Shown: positions 32,982 to 44,410 of the stretch, piece by piece | How positions within the stretch are numbered: the stretch's first letter is position 1 | Layout of the letters: every line of letters begins with the position of its first letter | Assembly: GCA_019925795.1 (NCBI GenBank) | Contig: CM034300.1 | Coordinates: forward strand, 74,937,021 to 75,001,020 | Source: Dendrobium chrysotoxum | Taxonomy: Eukaryota > Streptophyta > Magnoliopsida > Asparagales > Orchidaceae | DNA length: 64,000 bases | Direction of reading: 5' to 3' | Notes under the pieces: generated by a model | Seen by the model: the letters and a program-made list of their open reading frames with translations, nothing else | Databases searched by the model: none | Told to the model about the DNA's origin: nothing | Program-made: the position numbers and the translations under genes

Positions 32982-32989
32982 CTTAGCAC

Positions 32990-34314
32990 AACATAAATTA
33001 ATCTCACACAACACTTAGAGAGAGAGAGAAACTGATTTAGCAACCATATATGAAAATAAATCTTTTTTTTTTTCATTATCAATATTTAAATTCACTTATT
33101 AGGGTAAGGTAGGAAGTAGTGGATATGAGCCTAAAATTAAATTGAGTGGGCCACATTTTTGCTCTTATCAACTTCAACAAAAAAAAAGGGGGACCTATCT
33201 TTGGTTTGAAAATTCAACAAATGTTTATATGAGATTAGTTATAAATTATTAGCAACTTTTAACAAAACAAAATTAGCTTATTTCATATTATTTCAAGTTA
33301 GAAAATGTCCTTTGAAGCATAAAAAATGCAATATATATTTTATTTAATTGTATATAATTAAAACAAAATTTTAATTTTTAAAAATATTTTCAAATTCTCT
33401 CAAAAATAACTAACTATCTAATTCTACTTATAAATTAATTGAAAAAATAAAATGATTATTTCTATAATATATTTTCTATCTTCAAGCAATCAAATGAGGC
33501 CTAACGCTGCGTTTTTTCCTTCACGTTTCTGCTTCAAATTAGACTGAGGAGGCTTCTCAATCAAGCATTTGAGACTTGAAAGAAAGAGATTTGAAACCTT
33601 CAATTTACTGTTACTCCAATAAATGCAAAGAAGATGCACTGTTTTTTCTTTTTCTTTCGTAGCAATAACGAAAGGGTACAAAAACTATGTGCCGTCTCTT
33701 TAATTAAAGCAATTCTTGATGCCATCCCCCTTATATCAAAAATTGAAAGAAAAGAAAAAATCACCACCTCCGTTGGCCCCCGCCACCACTACCAGCTGCC
33801 ACCAACATCAACCATCGCCGCTGCCAGTTGCCAGTGCTACTGGCCACCGCCTCTTCCCGCCACCGCCATCAACCACCCAATCTTTGAATTGTACACTGCA
33901 TTCATTTTACGTCAAGCAAAATTAAAAAAATAACTCATCACATTTATTTTGAATATACCGCCACGAAAGTTTCAGGATGCAACACATATATTCAATCTTG
34001 TTTAAAAAATATAAATATTAAAATTTCCTTTAACAAACTAATTTGTTTTGACTTGTCAACTATTAATAGGAAGATAATAAAGTCTTTAAGGTGGTGGAAA
34101 ATAGAACTTAGGGTTTTGTATTCCCAAGTTTTCTAAGGAGGCCCACTACTCATTTTCTAGTGAAAGATTTCTTCTAATGATAAATTCTAAATCTTATACT
34201 TAGACTAAAATCTCTCATATACTACCAGGAGTGAAAAATATCTCTCTATTAAGAAAAAACAATTATTATAAGCAATCATCAGCCCTGAGCTCTTTTAGAC
34301 CCGCCCCTGAAGGC
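32990..34314. other. No gene recognised
   Basis: AT-rich, with a short (GA)n near 33018-33033 and a CCACC-rich stretch at 33765-33870 that opens frames on the plus strand without a recognisable domain. Confidence 0.5.
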
Positions 34315-34317
34315 TAA

Positions 34318-34413
34318 GATTTCATTTGGGACGGCTTTTTTACTTTTTCTTAAAGCAGCTTTTACTAGAAAACTGCTTTAAGAAACAGTAAGAAAGCCGT
34401 CCTAAACGAAGCC
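34318..34413. mobile_element. Tourist-like MITE, copy 3
   Basis: 96 bp, the shortest complete copy. Ends GATTTCATTTGGGACGGC / GCCGTCCTAAACGAAGCC, with TAA on both sides (34315-34317, 34414-34416). Confidence 0.82.
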
Positions 34414-34724
34414 TAACATTATTTAGCAATAACACTTCACCAAGTCATCATATCAATAACTATATTAAGAAATACATTTCAAATACAAAACTATATTGAA
34501 TATCTTATTTGAAATTGACATCTCATGAGGATCGAGTAAGCTTTCATAAGTTCTAAGTTGAAGAACTGGCCAGAAAAAAGGCCACACGGCTTTCAGTCCA
34601 CATGTGGAGATTAATGAAGAAACAGTATGAATCCATGCAGTTATTTGAAATCCCTTCACACACGGCAAAGTCCATTATGCTAATGTTGTTTGTGCTTATC
34701 ATTTTGAAAAGAGAACACCTCATA

Positions 34725-34845
34725 GATTTTGTTTGAGACGACATTTTTACTGTTTCTTAAAACAATTTTTTAGTACAAAGTTTTTATTTTTTTATACTAA
34801 AAAGCTATTTTAAGAAGTAATAAGAAAGCCGTCCCAAACGAAGCC
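34725..34845. mobile_element. Tourist-like MITE, copy 4
   Basis: 121 bp, ends GATTTTGTTTGAGACGAC / GCCGTCCCAAACGAAGCC, flanked by ATA on both sides. Confidence 0.8.
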
Positions 34846-34848
34846 ATA

Positions 34849-35579
34849 ATTTGTGCCATCGCATCATGCATGCAAGCTCATAGTTTTATATAATTAAATT
34901 TATATTTAATACTTAGATTTTTATATTTTTCTATATAACATTATAATCTTTTCATGCATTAGACAGAGGAGCATTAAATAAATAAATATAAAAAATTTAA
35001 ATATGCAATATTTAAATGTATAAAAATTATTTGATATTTATGTAAATTCCTTTTTTGTATATTATATATTTCCTTATTAACAATTTAAATCTCATTAGTA
35101 ACATATGATTTGGCTCTCACTTCATTTTAAAAGTTAAATATTTATCATCATTAAATTTAATTATTTTGTTGTTTATATTTTTTCCTCATTTCTTTTTCTC
35201 TTATTAGGCCAAATGTTAAAAATATGAAAAAAAAAATTGGGTCAAAATATCATGATAAAATTTTATTAATGTTTAAAATTTATTTTATATACTTTAAAAT
35301 TAATACTACATGTGAAAAGTTTGTATTATTTTAATCTTAAAATAAATCTAATAACTTATAAGCTCGTCCAAATACAATTTGTATCAATATTTCTTCACAC
35401 AATTTTCTTCTGAAAAATTAACTGATTTAAGATAATTATAATCAAATGACCAATATTTATTTATTCATTTGCACTTTTTTTTCTATTGAATGATAGTGTT
35501 ATGCAGCATTGAAGGAAACGATAAGAAAGGGATTTAAACTTGCTTAAAATAAGCCAATTTTGTACTTGAGCTCCATGAA
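34849..35579. other. No gene seen; AT-rich
   Basis: Sequence of TTTAAAT and ATTTTT words with no coding signal. Confidence 0.5.
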
Positions 35580-35624
35580 TGTAGGATCTTGGTGAGGAAG
35601 GAAGCTTTCTTGGATGTGTGTGTG

Positions 35625-35664
<40 letters not shown>

Positions 35665-35835
35665 GGAGAAAGAGAGACAGCAGGGAATTAGAGAAATTTT
35701 TATTCCTTGGCTTATAGCCTTATTCCTTGGCTTCAATTCAAAATCCATTACAATCATCTCCATTTGTAGAACAATAGAACTAAAGGGATAATGCACCTAA
35801 GGAACTAGAAACTTAAAGTTGGACCAATCACAACA
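35580..35835 (-). repeat. 3' LTR of the gag-only element
   Basis: 256 bp; includes a (GA)n microsatellite at about 35628-35661 and an internal CTTGGCTT duplication that make it longer than its partner. Confidence 0.85.
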
Positions 35836-35928
35836 ATTTTCATCTTGTTCTAGATTTACAAAACATTTGAGTCAATACATCAGTCTCCCAAATCTGCCGC
35901 CACAGCTAAGTTGGTGTCTTCTTTGATC

Positions 35929-36611
35929 TTAGCTCCTTGTCGTTTCAACAAATCCAGACAATTTCTCTTGAAATACTTTTTTTATGGCAATAAAATATTT
36001 CTTACCGAACTCGTGTCTTCCACTTGCTATCAGAATGTTGCCAACACTTTCTTCTTTATCCCCATTCCTACGCTGAAGTTGTTTAAACACCAAAATTGAC
36101 TTTACCTCAATCATGGTCAACGTCTGCTTATCATACATCAATGTATCTATGATATGCTCATAAGCTTTTGACAGTGAGCTAAGCAAGATGATGCCCTGAT
36201 CTTCTTCATTAATCCACACGTCAACATTCTTGATATCAAGAATTATTTAATTTTAGTCATCCATGTGCTTTCGAAGATCCTCTAATTCTTCCATTTGAAG
36301 GGTATACAGCTATTTTTTCAAGATAGGGATCTCTTCAAGAATAGTGACCCCAGCTTTTGCCATACCTCCAATGCTGACTCTTCTTCTGCAACTTCTCTCA
36401 AATCTTCATCACCCAATGAAAGCAAGATTGCACTATGCTCTTTTAGCTGCATTTCCCTGGCTTTGGCTCTATCAGTGACCACAGCCAACCCTTCGGCTGA
36501 AATGGCATCCGCAATTGCTTAATGCACCAACAATGCCTTCATCTTGATTCGCCACAGGCTAAAGTCATTTTCTCCGATGAACTTGTCAATGTCGAACCTT
36601 TGTATCGACAT
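35929..36611 (-). pseudogene. Copia gag (DUF4219/UBN2-type), disrupted
   Basis: Reading the minus strand from 36611: MSIQRFDIDKFIGENDFSLW, then RIKMKALLVH, AREMQLKEHSAILLSLGDED, LREVAEEESALEVWQKLGSL, and after interruptions EEDQGIILLSSLSKAYEHII, DTLMYDKQTLTMIEVKSIL, LQRRNGD. These are the conserved stretches of Copia gag proteins. A stop replaces the expected glutamine in LLVHQAI (near 36520) and a frame change follows SLFLKRSLS (near 36315). No CCHC zinc knuckle is seen before the 3' LTR. Gag would form the virus-like particle. Confidence 0.88.
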
Positions 36612-37263
36612 GATCAGGAACTCGTAGCTGATAATGCTCCACCTCAAAAGATCTAAAAAAGATCTTTAATCAAGAATTGCAGCCTGAATTCGACCGCAAG
36701 AATTGCAGCCCCACCTTCAATCACACGAACTGATCTTGCTCCCGCGCGACACAAGCGTCTTCCGATCATAGCACTAGGCCGCTCCATGCCTCCCGTTCCA
36801 ACTCGCAGTCCTGACCCACCTACGCGATCACCCGCGCGAACAACATCTGAGTTGCTGACTCCGCACACTCGACCCGACTCCACCCATGATTCCGCTCGAT
36901 CGCATGCCCGCTTCCACGCGAGCGCAGTGCCTGATCCAACCATGCACCTGTGTGACATGTTAATGCTCCTGCATCGTGTGTACATCGCCGATGCCACTTG
37001 CGACACCCGTGTAACCAACAATCCACGACTTCACACGTGAACCCATAAATGCGAGCTCCCATGCACGTGTCCGCTTGCCAATCCCAACTAGGCTCCACCC
37101 GCGCCCAGCGTGGTGCCTGCCTGCGGCACTTACGCGTGCCCCGATCATCTCACCCACAAGAGTCAAGCACCTATCTTTGATCCGAGCACAATCGGAATTA
37201 CCCTATTCTGCCCTGTTCTTGATTACAAGAAGTTCTCCTCCGTCCTCTTAATCAACTCCACCT

Positions 37264-37276
37264 TACTTTGATACCA
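37264..37276 (-). other. Primer-binding site of the gag-only Copia element
   Basis: On the minus strand CTGGTATCAAAG follows the 5' LTR end CCTACA after one or two bases and matches the initiator Met tRNA pattern TGGTATCAGAG with one change. Confidence 0.8.
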
Positions 37277-37278
37277 GT

Positions 37279-37506
37279 TGTAGGATCTTGGTGAGGAAAG
37301 AAGCTTTCTTGGATGAGAGAGAGAGAGAGAGAGAGCGAAGGGAGGAGAGAGAGAGAGAGAGAGAGAAAGCAAGGAATTAGAGAAATTTTGATTCCTTGGC
37401 TTCAATTCAAAACCTATTACAATCATCTCTATTTATAGAACAATTGAACTAAATGGATAAAATGCACATAAGGAACTACAAACTTAAAGCTAGATCAATC
37501 ACAACA
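37279..37506 (-). repeat. 5' LTR of the gag-only element
   Basis: 228 bp; partner of 35580-35835. It carries (GA)n tracts at about 37315-37367, and a TATA-like CTATTTATAG near 37430 on the plus strand. Confidence 0.85.
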
Positions 37507-37559
37507 AGGAATTAGAATTTAATGAAATTCAATATATCATGTACGATACAAATTTGAAA

Positions 37560-37749
37560 GCCTATTTGGGATGGTTGTAAACTTCTAGAAGTTTGGTTGT
37601 GAAATTACTGTGGAAAAAAAATTTTTGGTTGTAAAAAACATGTTTCCAACACAAAAATTTCTAAAAAAACATTGATAAAATAATATTTAAATGAAATTGT
37701 GATTGCTATTTGAAAAATAAAATGACGAGAAAACCGTCACAAACAGATC
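37560..37749. mobile_element. Possible non-autonomous TIR element, second family
   Basis: Ends GCCTATTTGGGATGGTTG and AACCGTCACAAACAGATC are imperfect inverted partners. The right portion resembles the right end of 24803-25080. No clean target duplication. Confidence 0.45.
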
Positions 37750-40236
37750 CTTCCTCTAAATCTAAGAGCTATCCTGAAGTGTTTTACATCAGGATATCAT
37801 GACAAATTTTTTCTTTCACATTTTGCAACCATAACAAAATGAGAATAATTCCATACTCTGGCCAGAACTTAGAGGTTATCTTCAGTTTAAACTTCACAAG
37901 TGCGCATCAGCAAGCAAGCTCCCAGAACAGGTAACACTGCAGTGAAACACAATAAAAATACTGCGGCTTTTTTTTTTCCTTATAGTGGATTAATTAACTT
38001 CATCACTCAAAGTTCCTTAATTTCTTTTCGTTTCCTCCCCAAATTTGAAACAAAATATGTGAAGCAATCTACAATAAGAGAAAATATCCTCCACTTTATG
38101 AGCAACAATCATAGAAAAGATAACTCTACAGTGCCCAAATTAATTGCGTCTCCTTATTTGGTAGATGGAACTCACTCTCCTCTTCACGATGACTATCTTC
38201 TTTACTTGACTAGTCCAGTGACAATTATTTTCCTTACGTGGTACTCAGTTTCATTTACTACAAACAATTTTGGAAGAGCTTCGACTATTTCTATGAATAT
38301 AGTGGCTTAGAATCCATTATGACCAAAAGTACGGCAAAAGGGAATATGGCTTAGAATCCATCCCGCGCAAATTTTTTTCCCACAGCTAGCAAGATCATCT
38401 CCAACCGAATTGTATTCGGTGGTATTATGTTCGTTATTCGCTCCATTTGAATGCTAAATTAAACATCAAAATTTGGTCGGTGAACATTGTGATGTCAATA
38501 TTGACGTCGCACTGTTCACCTACGTCAAATTTTTGTGTTACGGATTTGCAGAAGAAGCTCGTGAAAGAGGAAAAAGATGGTTACCTTCGCAGTGAGATGA
38601 AGAAGCACACGAAAGAGGAGAAAGAAATGCAGTTCGATTGGAGATGAATTACTGCATTTTGGAGTGGAAAATGGGTTTTTCGGTTGGAGATGCCCTAAGC
38701 AGATTCCATGTAGACAATAATCTAATCCGACAAAAATATGATTAGTATTTGATTCAATTCTGCCATCAAATCTCTCTCTAATCATGGAAGGACATATTCA
38801 TGATATGTTCTTCTACTTGAGCAAATAAATAACATATCACCTAGATTACTAGCTAAAATAGATTTCCAAAAGTTGATTAGTCATGTAATGTTGCTTTAAC
38901 ATGTCACTGCAATGCCATATCGGCTGGAATTGAATGTAGGTGATAAACTCAACTTACTCTGCTTCCTGTTATACCAAATAGTAAATAAGAAAATACAACC
39001 ACCAAAATAAAAAATAGAATCATCTTATTTGTCAAATGAAGAGATCCATTAAATGAGAACCACTATTCTAACAAGAAAAAAATAGCCACTCCATCCGATT
39101 AGATAAAAACTTCAAGAATCTGTGACCCATCAACCCATATCAAACTAGTTTCCAGATTGACTTAAAATTCAAAAAATAAATTCACATCAACAATCTTAAA
39201 TGAGGCGCTCGAACTTATAAGCGCTTGTTGTAAATAAGTTGGAGAATCCTAGTGGACCGGTTTCAAGCGCTCAACCTGCGGGAAAAAAAGTAGTGGGAAA
39301 ACGAGCGAAAATAAAATTTTCAATATATATATGATGCAATCCAACACCATCAAAACAAAATTTACTTACCAACTTCTTAAATTGTCAGCTACCATTTAAC
39401 CAACATTAATTTGCTAGCAAATAGGCCATATTTTATTGATTATAGTCAATGTAGGTACATTTCAGTCATTATAAAATCTTAGAATAGTAATATTCAGATA
39501 AAATTAAAGGAAAAAATTGTTACACCAACAAGTAAAATGGAACTCAAAATAGGGGTGAAATAAAGAAACCCCCATTACAATATGATGTTTTTGAAATTTC
39601 TTGTTTATTAGATAAAGTTTATGACCATTGTATCCTTAGACTTAGATGCTTACCATGGATAATTAAAGGGGAAGCTTTGACAGTTTTGGAGCATACATCA
39701 TCAGCCTTTATCCAACAATATAAAGCTAATCAATTGAGTTAAGGTAATCCTTGGGCTTTGTTTAGATTGAAGGAAAGCAAGGGAAACAAAATCCCAATAA
39801 CTAATGGTTTGATTATGAATTTGTATCCACTGATTTAAGATTTTTAACCTTCTTTCATTTGCTTTCTCTTAATTTCCTACCATCCAAACATAGACATTAA
39901 GTTCCTTGGCTCATTTCATGGTGCTTTCTCATCTTTTTGGCAGAGTTTTGTACTTCCATTTGCAAAATAATTACATTTCTTCTATTATGGAGCCTCAAAA
40001 TAGGGATTATAATTAAACAGGAAAACATGCTATGCAAAAATATATTTTAAACAATGCTAGCAAATCTTGAATTTATTGACCCCATAGTTTTCCCAAAATA
40101 CAACACCAGAATAAAACTGCCCCATCTTACAACAGTAAGGAAACCATAGTTATAGCATTTATTTATTGATAAAAGAAGCAAAATTCCACATCAATACACA
40201 TACATCATATGTCAGTGTAAAGATACAACATTAATG
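37750..40236. other. No gene recognised apart from one TIR element
   Basis: No domain or exon structure seen. An open frame at 37900-38310 exists but has no recognisable domain, and its AT-rich composition matches its surroundings. Confidence 0.5.
38393..38695. mobile_element. Non-autonomous TIR element with CATCTCCAACCGAA ends
   Basis: Left end GATCATCTCCAACCGAAT and right end TTCGGTTGGAGATGCCC are inverted partners over about 15 bases. Flanks are CAA on the left and TAA on the right, so a 3-bp duplication with one mismatch is possible. No transposase; the interior holds an unremarkable charged open frame. Confidence 0.6.
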
Positions 40237-40364
40237 TTTTTTTTTTTTGAATATTTAAGCCAATTAAGACAAATTCACACGCACATCACATACGCAAGCT
40301 TCAAACCCAAGATCTCTTGATTGGTAGCCAAAGCTCTCAACCAACAGATCAAGATGAGCTGCGT
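40237..40364 (-). mobile_element. tRNA-derived SINE, copy 1 (minus strand, A tail)
   Basis: On the minus strand it reads AGCTCATCTTGATCTGTTGG then TTGAGAGC, a tRNA D-arm-like A box, and GGGTTTGAAGCT, a B box. The 3' region is GTATGTGATGTGCGTGTGAA, TTTGTCTTAATTGG and a 12-base A tail (T run 40237-40248 on plus). Flanking 13-bp repeats TACAACATTAATG (40224-40236) and TACAACGTTAATG (40365-40377) differ by one base, giving a target duplication. Confidence 0.85.
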
Positions 40365-40377
40365 TACAACGTTAATG

Positions 40378-42020
40378 TGAAGTGAACAATTTGTTGGAGA
40401 AAACCAAACATCAATGTATGGCGAAACTCAGTAGAATCATACAGAAACTTGGACTAGAGGTAGGTAATGAAATGGATATAAACTTAAGCCAAAGTGAGAC
40501 TTAATTCTACATCTTAACTATTGAGCTTTGAACACATCAAATTTCCTAACATATTTCCCTTACATTCTTCCCATCCAATCGTAGCAAAAAAGACCTCCAC
40601 AAAACCAATCAAAACGTAAAAAAGAAATGTTGGAGTACACAGTCCATAATAAACTACAATTATGGAGCAAAATCACATAATTCAACACTGAATTCACCAT
40701 CGCAAGTAAACCTTCAATATTCTAGTATAATTAAATTTTGTAGTTCAAATCTATATGCACTGCCCCTCCTTGTTATCCATTGCACAAGTAACCATCCTGG
40801 TTTTGGAAGTAATTCGTGCAGTAACCCAAATATCAACTTCTCGCTTGAAAGAATCTAATGGACTTCAACCAGCTATAGTCAGCACTAAAGTGGAAGCAAG
40901 AGCCTTACTACCAATAGATAAAGGGAAACAATATCGGCCATTGATCCTTAAAAGCCTTTTAGGGATTTCAGGCATCCTATTTTTGGCAGAATTTAAGCAA
41001 GATTTATGCTTCATTTGGGACGGCTTTTTTATTGCTTCTCAAAACAGTTTTGTAGTACAAAAATTAAAATTTTTTAACTAAAAAAATGCTTTAAGAAGAA
41101 GTAAGAAAACCGTCCCAAACGAAGCCTTAGTCTAAATATTATCAAACAAAATGGTGGCGGCCTTAAATACTATTGTTTTGAAAAATCTTTTTTCAACTCC
41201 ATTATGAATGAAATCCTAACATTCACTGAATTTAATAAATTTAATAATTTCTCTCTCACATAATTAAATCCTTGAAAAATAACTAAATAAAATTTAGCAT
41301 GATTGACAGTAGTAATGCTAAATAATTTTCTATTTTAATCCTCTCAAAATTTATTAAATTTGAATTTACAGGATTTACTATAGCCAAATAGCCCCTTAAT
41401 CTACGAAAAGCGATTTAACAAGATTTAAAAGAAGTCATGCCAAACAGTTTTCAAAGTTTTAAGTGTTTAACCCTCTCAAAATTTACAGGATTTACCAAAT
41501 CCCACTTGTGGCCAAGCAGATCGTCAACACAAGTCAGGAAAAGTACCTAATTTCATCCTCCTCAATGGAAAACATAAATGAGATTCACATTCATTAAACA
41601 TAAAGGACGGCCGACGGCCTCTGTATCCTAAATCCAGCCTTCCACAAGAAACCAGATATTAGAAAAAAAGCAATTTTTGTATCATTAAATGACCCGAAGC
41701 AAAGTAGGTCAATAACGTGCCTGATAAAAATACCTACGCAAAAGGATATTTTCTTCAATGACCTTCACACTCTCAGACCTAACCGATCAAGTATCTATAG
41801 GGAAGAGAACCGACAACCCACAAGGGAGACAAAAGGTTGGAGAAAGCAACCAATCTAGATTCTAGTCTGACCAGAGGAATTGAAGAAAAGAAGAAGAGAG
41901 ATTACAGTACATGCCGAAGAAATTGAAGAAGCTTCAGTAGAAAACACGAAGGCTTCCGCTTGCTCCAGACGTGAGCTGCGCGAGCGAGGAGAGATTTCAT
42001 TAATGCTTTCCAGTTTTTTT
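40378..42020. other. No gene recognised apart from one MITE
   Basis: The open frame at 40755-41081 ends inside MITE copy 5 and has no recognisable domain, so I do not call it. Otherwise AT-rich sequence. Confidence 0.45.
41007..41126. mobile_element. Tourist-like MITE, copy 5
   Basis: 120 bp, ends TGCTTCATTTGGGACGGC / ACCGTCCCAAACGAAGCC, flanked by TTA on both sides (41004-41006, 41127-41129). Confidence 0.8.
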
Positions 42021-42691
42021 TAGTGGTGTCCCACGGGTCAACTGGTAGGTTCTGGTCAAACCCGACCTGACACGGGTCTAAACATATCATCCTAAACTCG
42101 ACCTATTTTTGCAACATATGAGGCTTTCCAACCTGGACAAAACCCTTGTGGGGTTATCGGGTTGACCTGACCTGTCTCGTGAACCCGGATGCGAACGAGT
42201 GGGTTACGATTCCAAACTTCATGCTACGCTACAGGCTTCGAGATGCGGCACGGCGGCCAGCGGCCCAACGCTGGCTGAGGGCCTAAGGCAGTGCCTACAT
42301 GGCCTGCGGGTGCGAGGTCGATGCCGACCAATCGTACGGACTTGCGGGACGTAGCACGAAGGCAGCGATGGTGGAGGACTCTAGCCAACTGGCGCCTGGT
42401 GGTCTAAGATCTGTGTCGCACGAGAAGTGGCACGGCGGCAACTGCGACTCGACTAAACAGCAGATGCTATCAACGTGTCACGTGACACGCGAGCACGAAA
42501 GGCAGACAAGCAAGAGACGCGGCAGCCATTTTCCCAGGTCAACCCGCGTTAAATTTGGGTTTCTAGGTCAACCTGAATATGACTCGATTTTACAAACGCG
42601 TCGAAAACTCGAACTCAAACTCGACCCGTATTACAAGCGGGTTGACCCGAACCCAAAATTTTTTTGATCTGGTCAGATTTTGATACCCCTA
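42021..42691. mobile_element. hAT-like non-autonomous element 2 with GC-rich interior
   Basis: The right end ...TTTTGATACCCCTA is the inverted partner of the TAGGGGTGTCAAAA end of 32521-32981; the left end TAGTGGTGTCCCACGG is a weaker version. Subterminal CGGGTTGACCCG-type words occur at both ends. Between about 42190 and 42530 the composition is GC-rich, unlike the rest of the element and its surroundings, and I cannot identify this insert. Possible 8-bp flanks (GTTTTTTT, ATTTTTTA) are low-complexity and weak. Confidence 0.6.
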
Positions 42692-42699
42692 ATTTTTTA

Positions 42700-43350
42700 G
42701 CACAACTTTTTTTAAAAGCATGAAAATTTAATTTTCAAAAGCTCTTCCAAAGGAAGCTTAGAAAAAATACGATAAATTTCTAGGAGAATATAATAATACT
42801 TTATAGTAATGGCGGTTAAAAGATATTTAGGATTTTTTTTGACAAATTTTTATTAAAAAATTATGAACTGTTATAAAAAATATAAATATATTTTTAAGCG
42901 GATATATGTTTTTTACAGGTTCTATATATATTAGCAAAATAAATTGTAAAAAATAAAATTTTATTATAAATTTTTAAAAAGTAACAAAAAAATATCCAAA
43001 CTGAAATATTGGTGCGATCTAAAAAATAAAATAGTGAAAAAGTTGCCAACCAAATCTTTAGTTTATTTTTTATTAAAAACTTAGATATCTCAAAGGAATT
43101 AATTATAAACTTGAGATTAATTTTAATCAAATTTAAATAATATTTGATCAGAAAATAGTGAATAGCCTCAACTTTTTTTTTCATTTTATTAATTACTTAA
43201 AGAATTTAGACTTTATATGTCAGAATATTTAAAATTGAAGAAATATACAACTTATTTATTTTCTTGGAGAAAGATATTTGAAAATTTATTTGAATTAAAT
43301 TGATCTCTTTTTTATGCGTGAACTGCTTATTAAAATCCACTGTAGATGAA
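42700..43350. other. No gene seen; AT-rich
   Basis: AAATTT-type sequence without coding signal on either strand. Confidence 0.5.
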
Positions 43351-43474
43351 GGCTTCGTTTGGGACGGCTTCTTGCTTCTTACTGGTTCTTAAAGCATCTT
43401 TTTAGTAAAAAATTTTAATTTTTATACTAAAAAGCTATTTAAGAAGCAGTAAGAAAGCCGTTCCAAACGAAACT
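43351..43474. mobile_element. Tourist-like MITE, copy 6
   Basis: 124 bp, ends GGCTTCGTTTGGGACGGC / GCCGTTCCAAACGAAACT, flanked by GAA on both sides, an off-consensus target for this family. Confidence 0.78.
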
Positions 43475-43714
43475 GAAATCAGTTCTAATTTAAACATTAG
43501 TTTGATTCTGATCGTAATCTTGTTTAAACGTCTCTTTTCACAAAACGTAGCTCCAATTTATGTCCTCGACAAACTCTCGTCATTCAATATGCATCTCAGG
43601 ACTAATTTTAATCAAAATATTTGGACAATCTTGATTAGCTCAAACAACTTCCTTTCAATTTGATTTATAAAAAATTTGATGACTTGTGTGAAACTTTTTA
43701 TATTAATCGATTAA

Positions 43715-43856
43715 GGCTTCATTTGAGACAGTTTTTTACTGCTTTTTAAAACAGCTTTTCAGTACAAAAATTTTTAGCAACAAAAATTCCTACTAAAAAT
43801 TTTTGTACTAGAAAGTTATTTTAGAAAACAGTAAAAAAGATGTTTAAAATGAAGCC
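43715..43856. mobile_element. Tourist-like MITE, copy 7
   Basis: 142 bp, ends GGCTTCATTTGAGACAG / GATGTTTAAAATGAAGCC, flanked by TAA on both sides; the loop is longer than in other copies. Confidence 0.8.
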
Positions 43857-43899
43857 TAAATCTTATTCTTAATTATTAAATCCTCACAAAACAATTTAA

Positions 43900-44085
43900 G
43901 ATTTTATTTGGGATAGCTTTCTTATTGGTTTGCTTTCCAGATCACAATCACAATTTTTATTTGACTACTTACTTTTTTATGTTTAAAAAAAAAATTGTAT
44001 CAAGAAGCTGCTTTCTACGATTTCAAAAATGATTTTCTCTATAGCAACTTTACAAAACAGTAAGAAAGCTATTACAAACAAAGCC
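43900..44085. mobile_element. Tourist-like MITE, copy 8 (expanded loop)
   Basis: 186 bp, the longest copy, with about 60 extra central bases. Ends GATTTTATTTGGGATAGC / GCTATTACAAACAAAGCC, flanked by TAA on both sides. Confidence 0.75.
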
Positions 44086-44265
44086 TAAAACAACTCCAAT
44101 AACCGTTCCCACACTCCCAAATTCGTAATCCCTTCATTCTCTGAGCTTGGCTGAATGCGTCACACCTCTCATTTCTAATAGCTAGCCTACTTAAGTGGAG
44201 ATTGCATGGTTGAACTCCAATGCATCCCATCGCTTACCTCCTTTGAAATTAACGTTGGAGCATAC

Positions 44266-44378
44266 AGTGCGCTCATCTTGGTCTGTTGGTTGGGAGCTTT
44301 GGCTATCGACTAGGAGGTGTTGGATTCGAGTCTTACATATGTGATGTGTTTGTGAGTTTGTCTTAATTTGACTAAATA

Positions 44379-44409
<31 letters not shown>
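44266..44409 (+). mobile_element. tRNA-derived SINE, copy 2 (plus strand, ends in a 30-C run)
   Basis: Same family as 40237-40364: GCTCATCTTGGTCTGTTGGT then TGGGAGC (A box region), GGATTCGAGTCT (B box), then TATGTGATGTGTTTGTGAGT and TTGTCTTAATTTGACTAAAT. Instead of an A tail, the body is followed by 30 C (44380-44409). No target duplication is recognisable. Confidence 0.8.

Positions 44410-44410
<1 letters not shown>

Larger units (their letters stand above)
35580..37506 (-). mobile_element. Copia-derived short retrotransposon with two LTRs and gag only
   Basis: Two LTRs, 35580-35835 and 37279-37506, are homologous and both read TGTTGTGATTG...CCTACA on the minus strand. A primer-binding site follows the 5' LTR and a purine-rich GAACAAGATGAAAA lies just before the 3' LTR. 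Flanks ATGAA (35575-35579) and AGGAA (37507-37511) give a 5-bp duplication with one mismatch. The 1.4-kb interior has a GC-rich leader and a Copia gag domain but no protease, integrase, reverse transcriptase or RNase H. This is the structure called TR-GAG. Confidence 0.85.

Noticed and set aside
33634..33933. Two frames rich in proline, serine and histidine
   Set aside because: Made by a CCACC-rich stretch; no domain and no gene context.
35628..35796. Minus-strand frame with (SL)n repeat
   Set aside because: Created by the (GA)n microsatellite in the LTR at 35580-35835.
36653..37166. Overlapping arginine- and serine-rich frames on both strands
   Set aside because: They lie in the GC-rich leader of the gag-only Copia element between primer site and gag.
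40280..40364. tRNA-like A and B boxes as a tRNA gene
   Set aside because: No acceptor stem or anticodon arm can be formed; the body, tail and 13-bp target duplication show it is a SINE.
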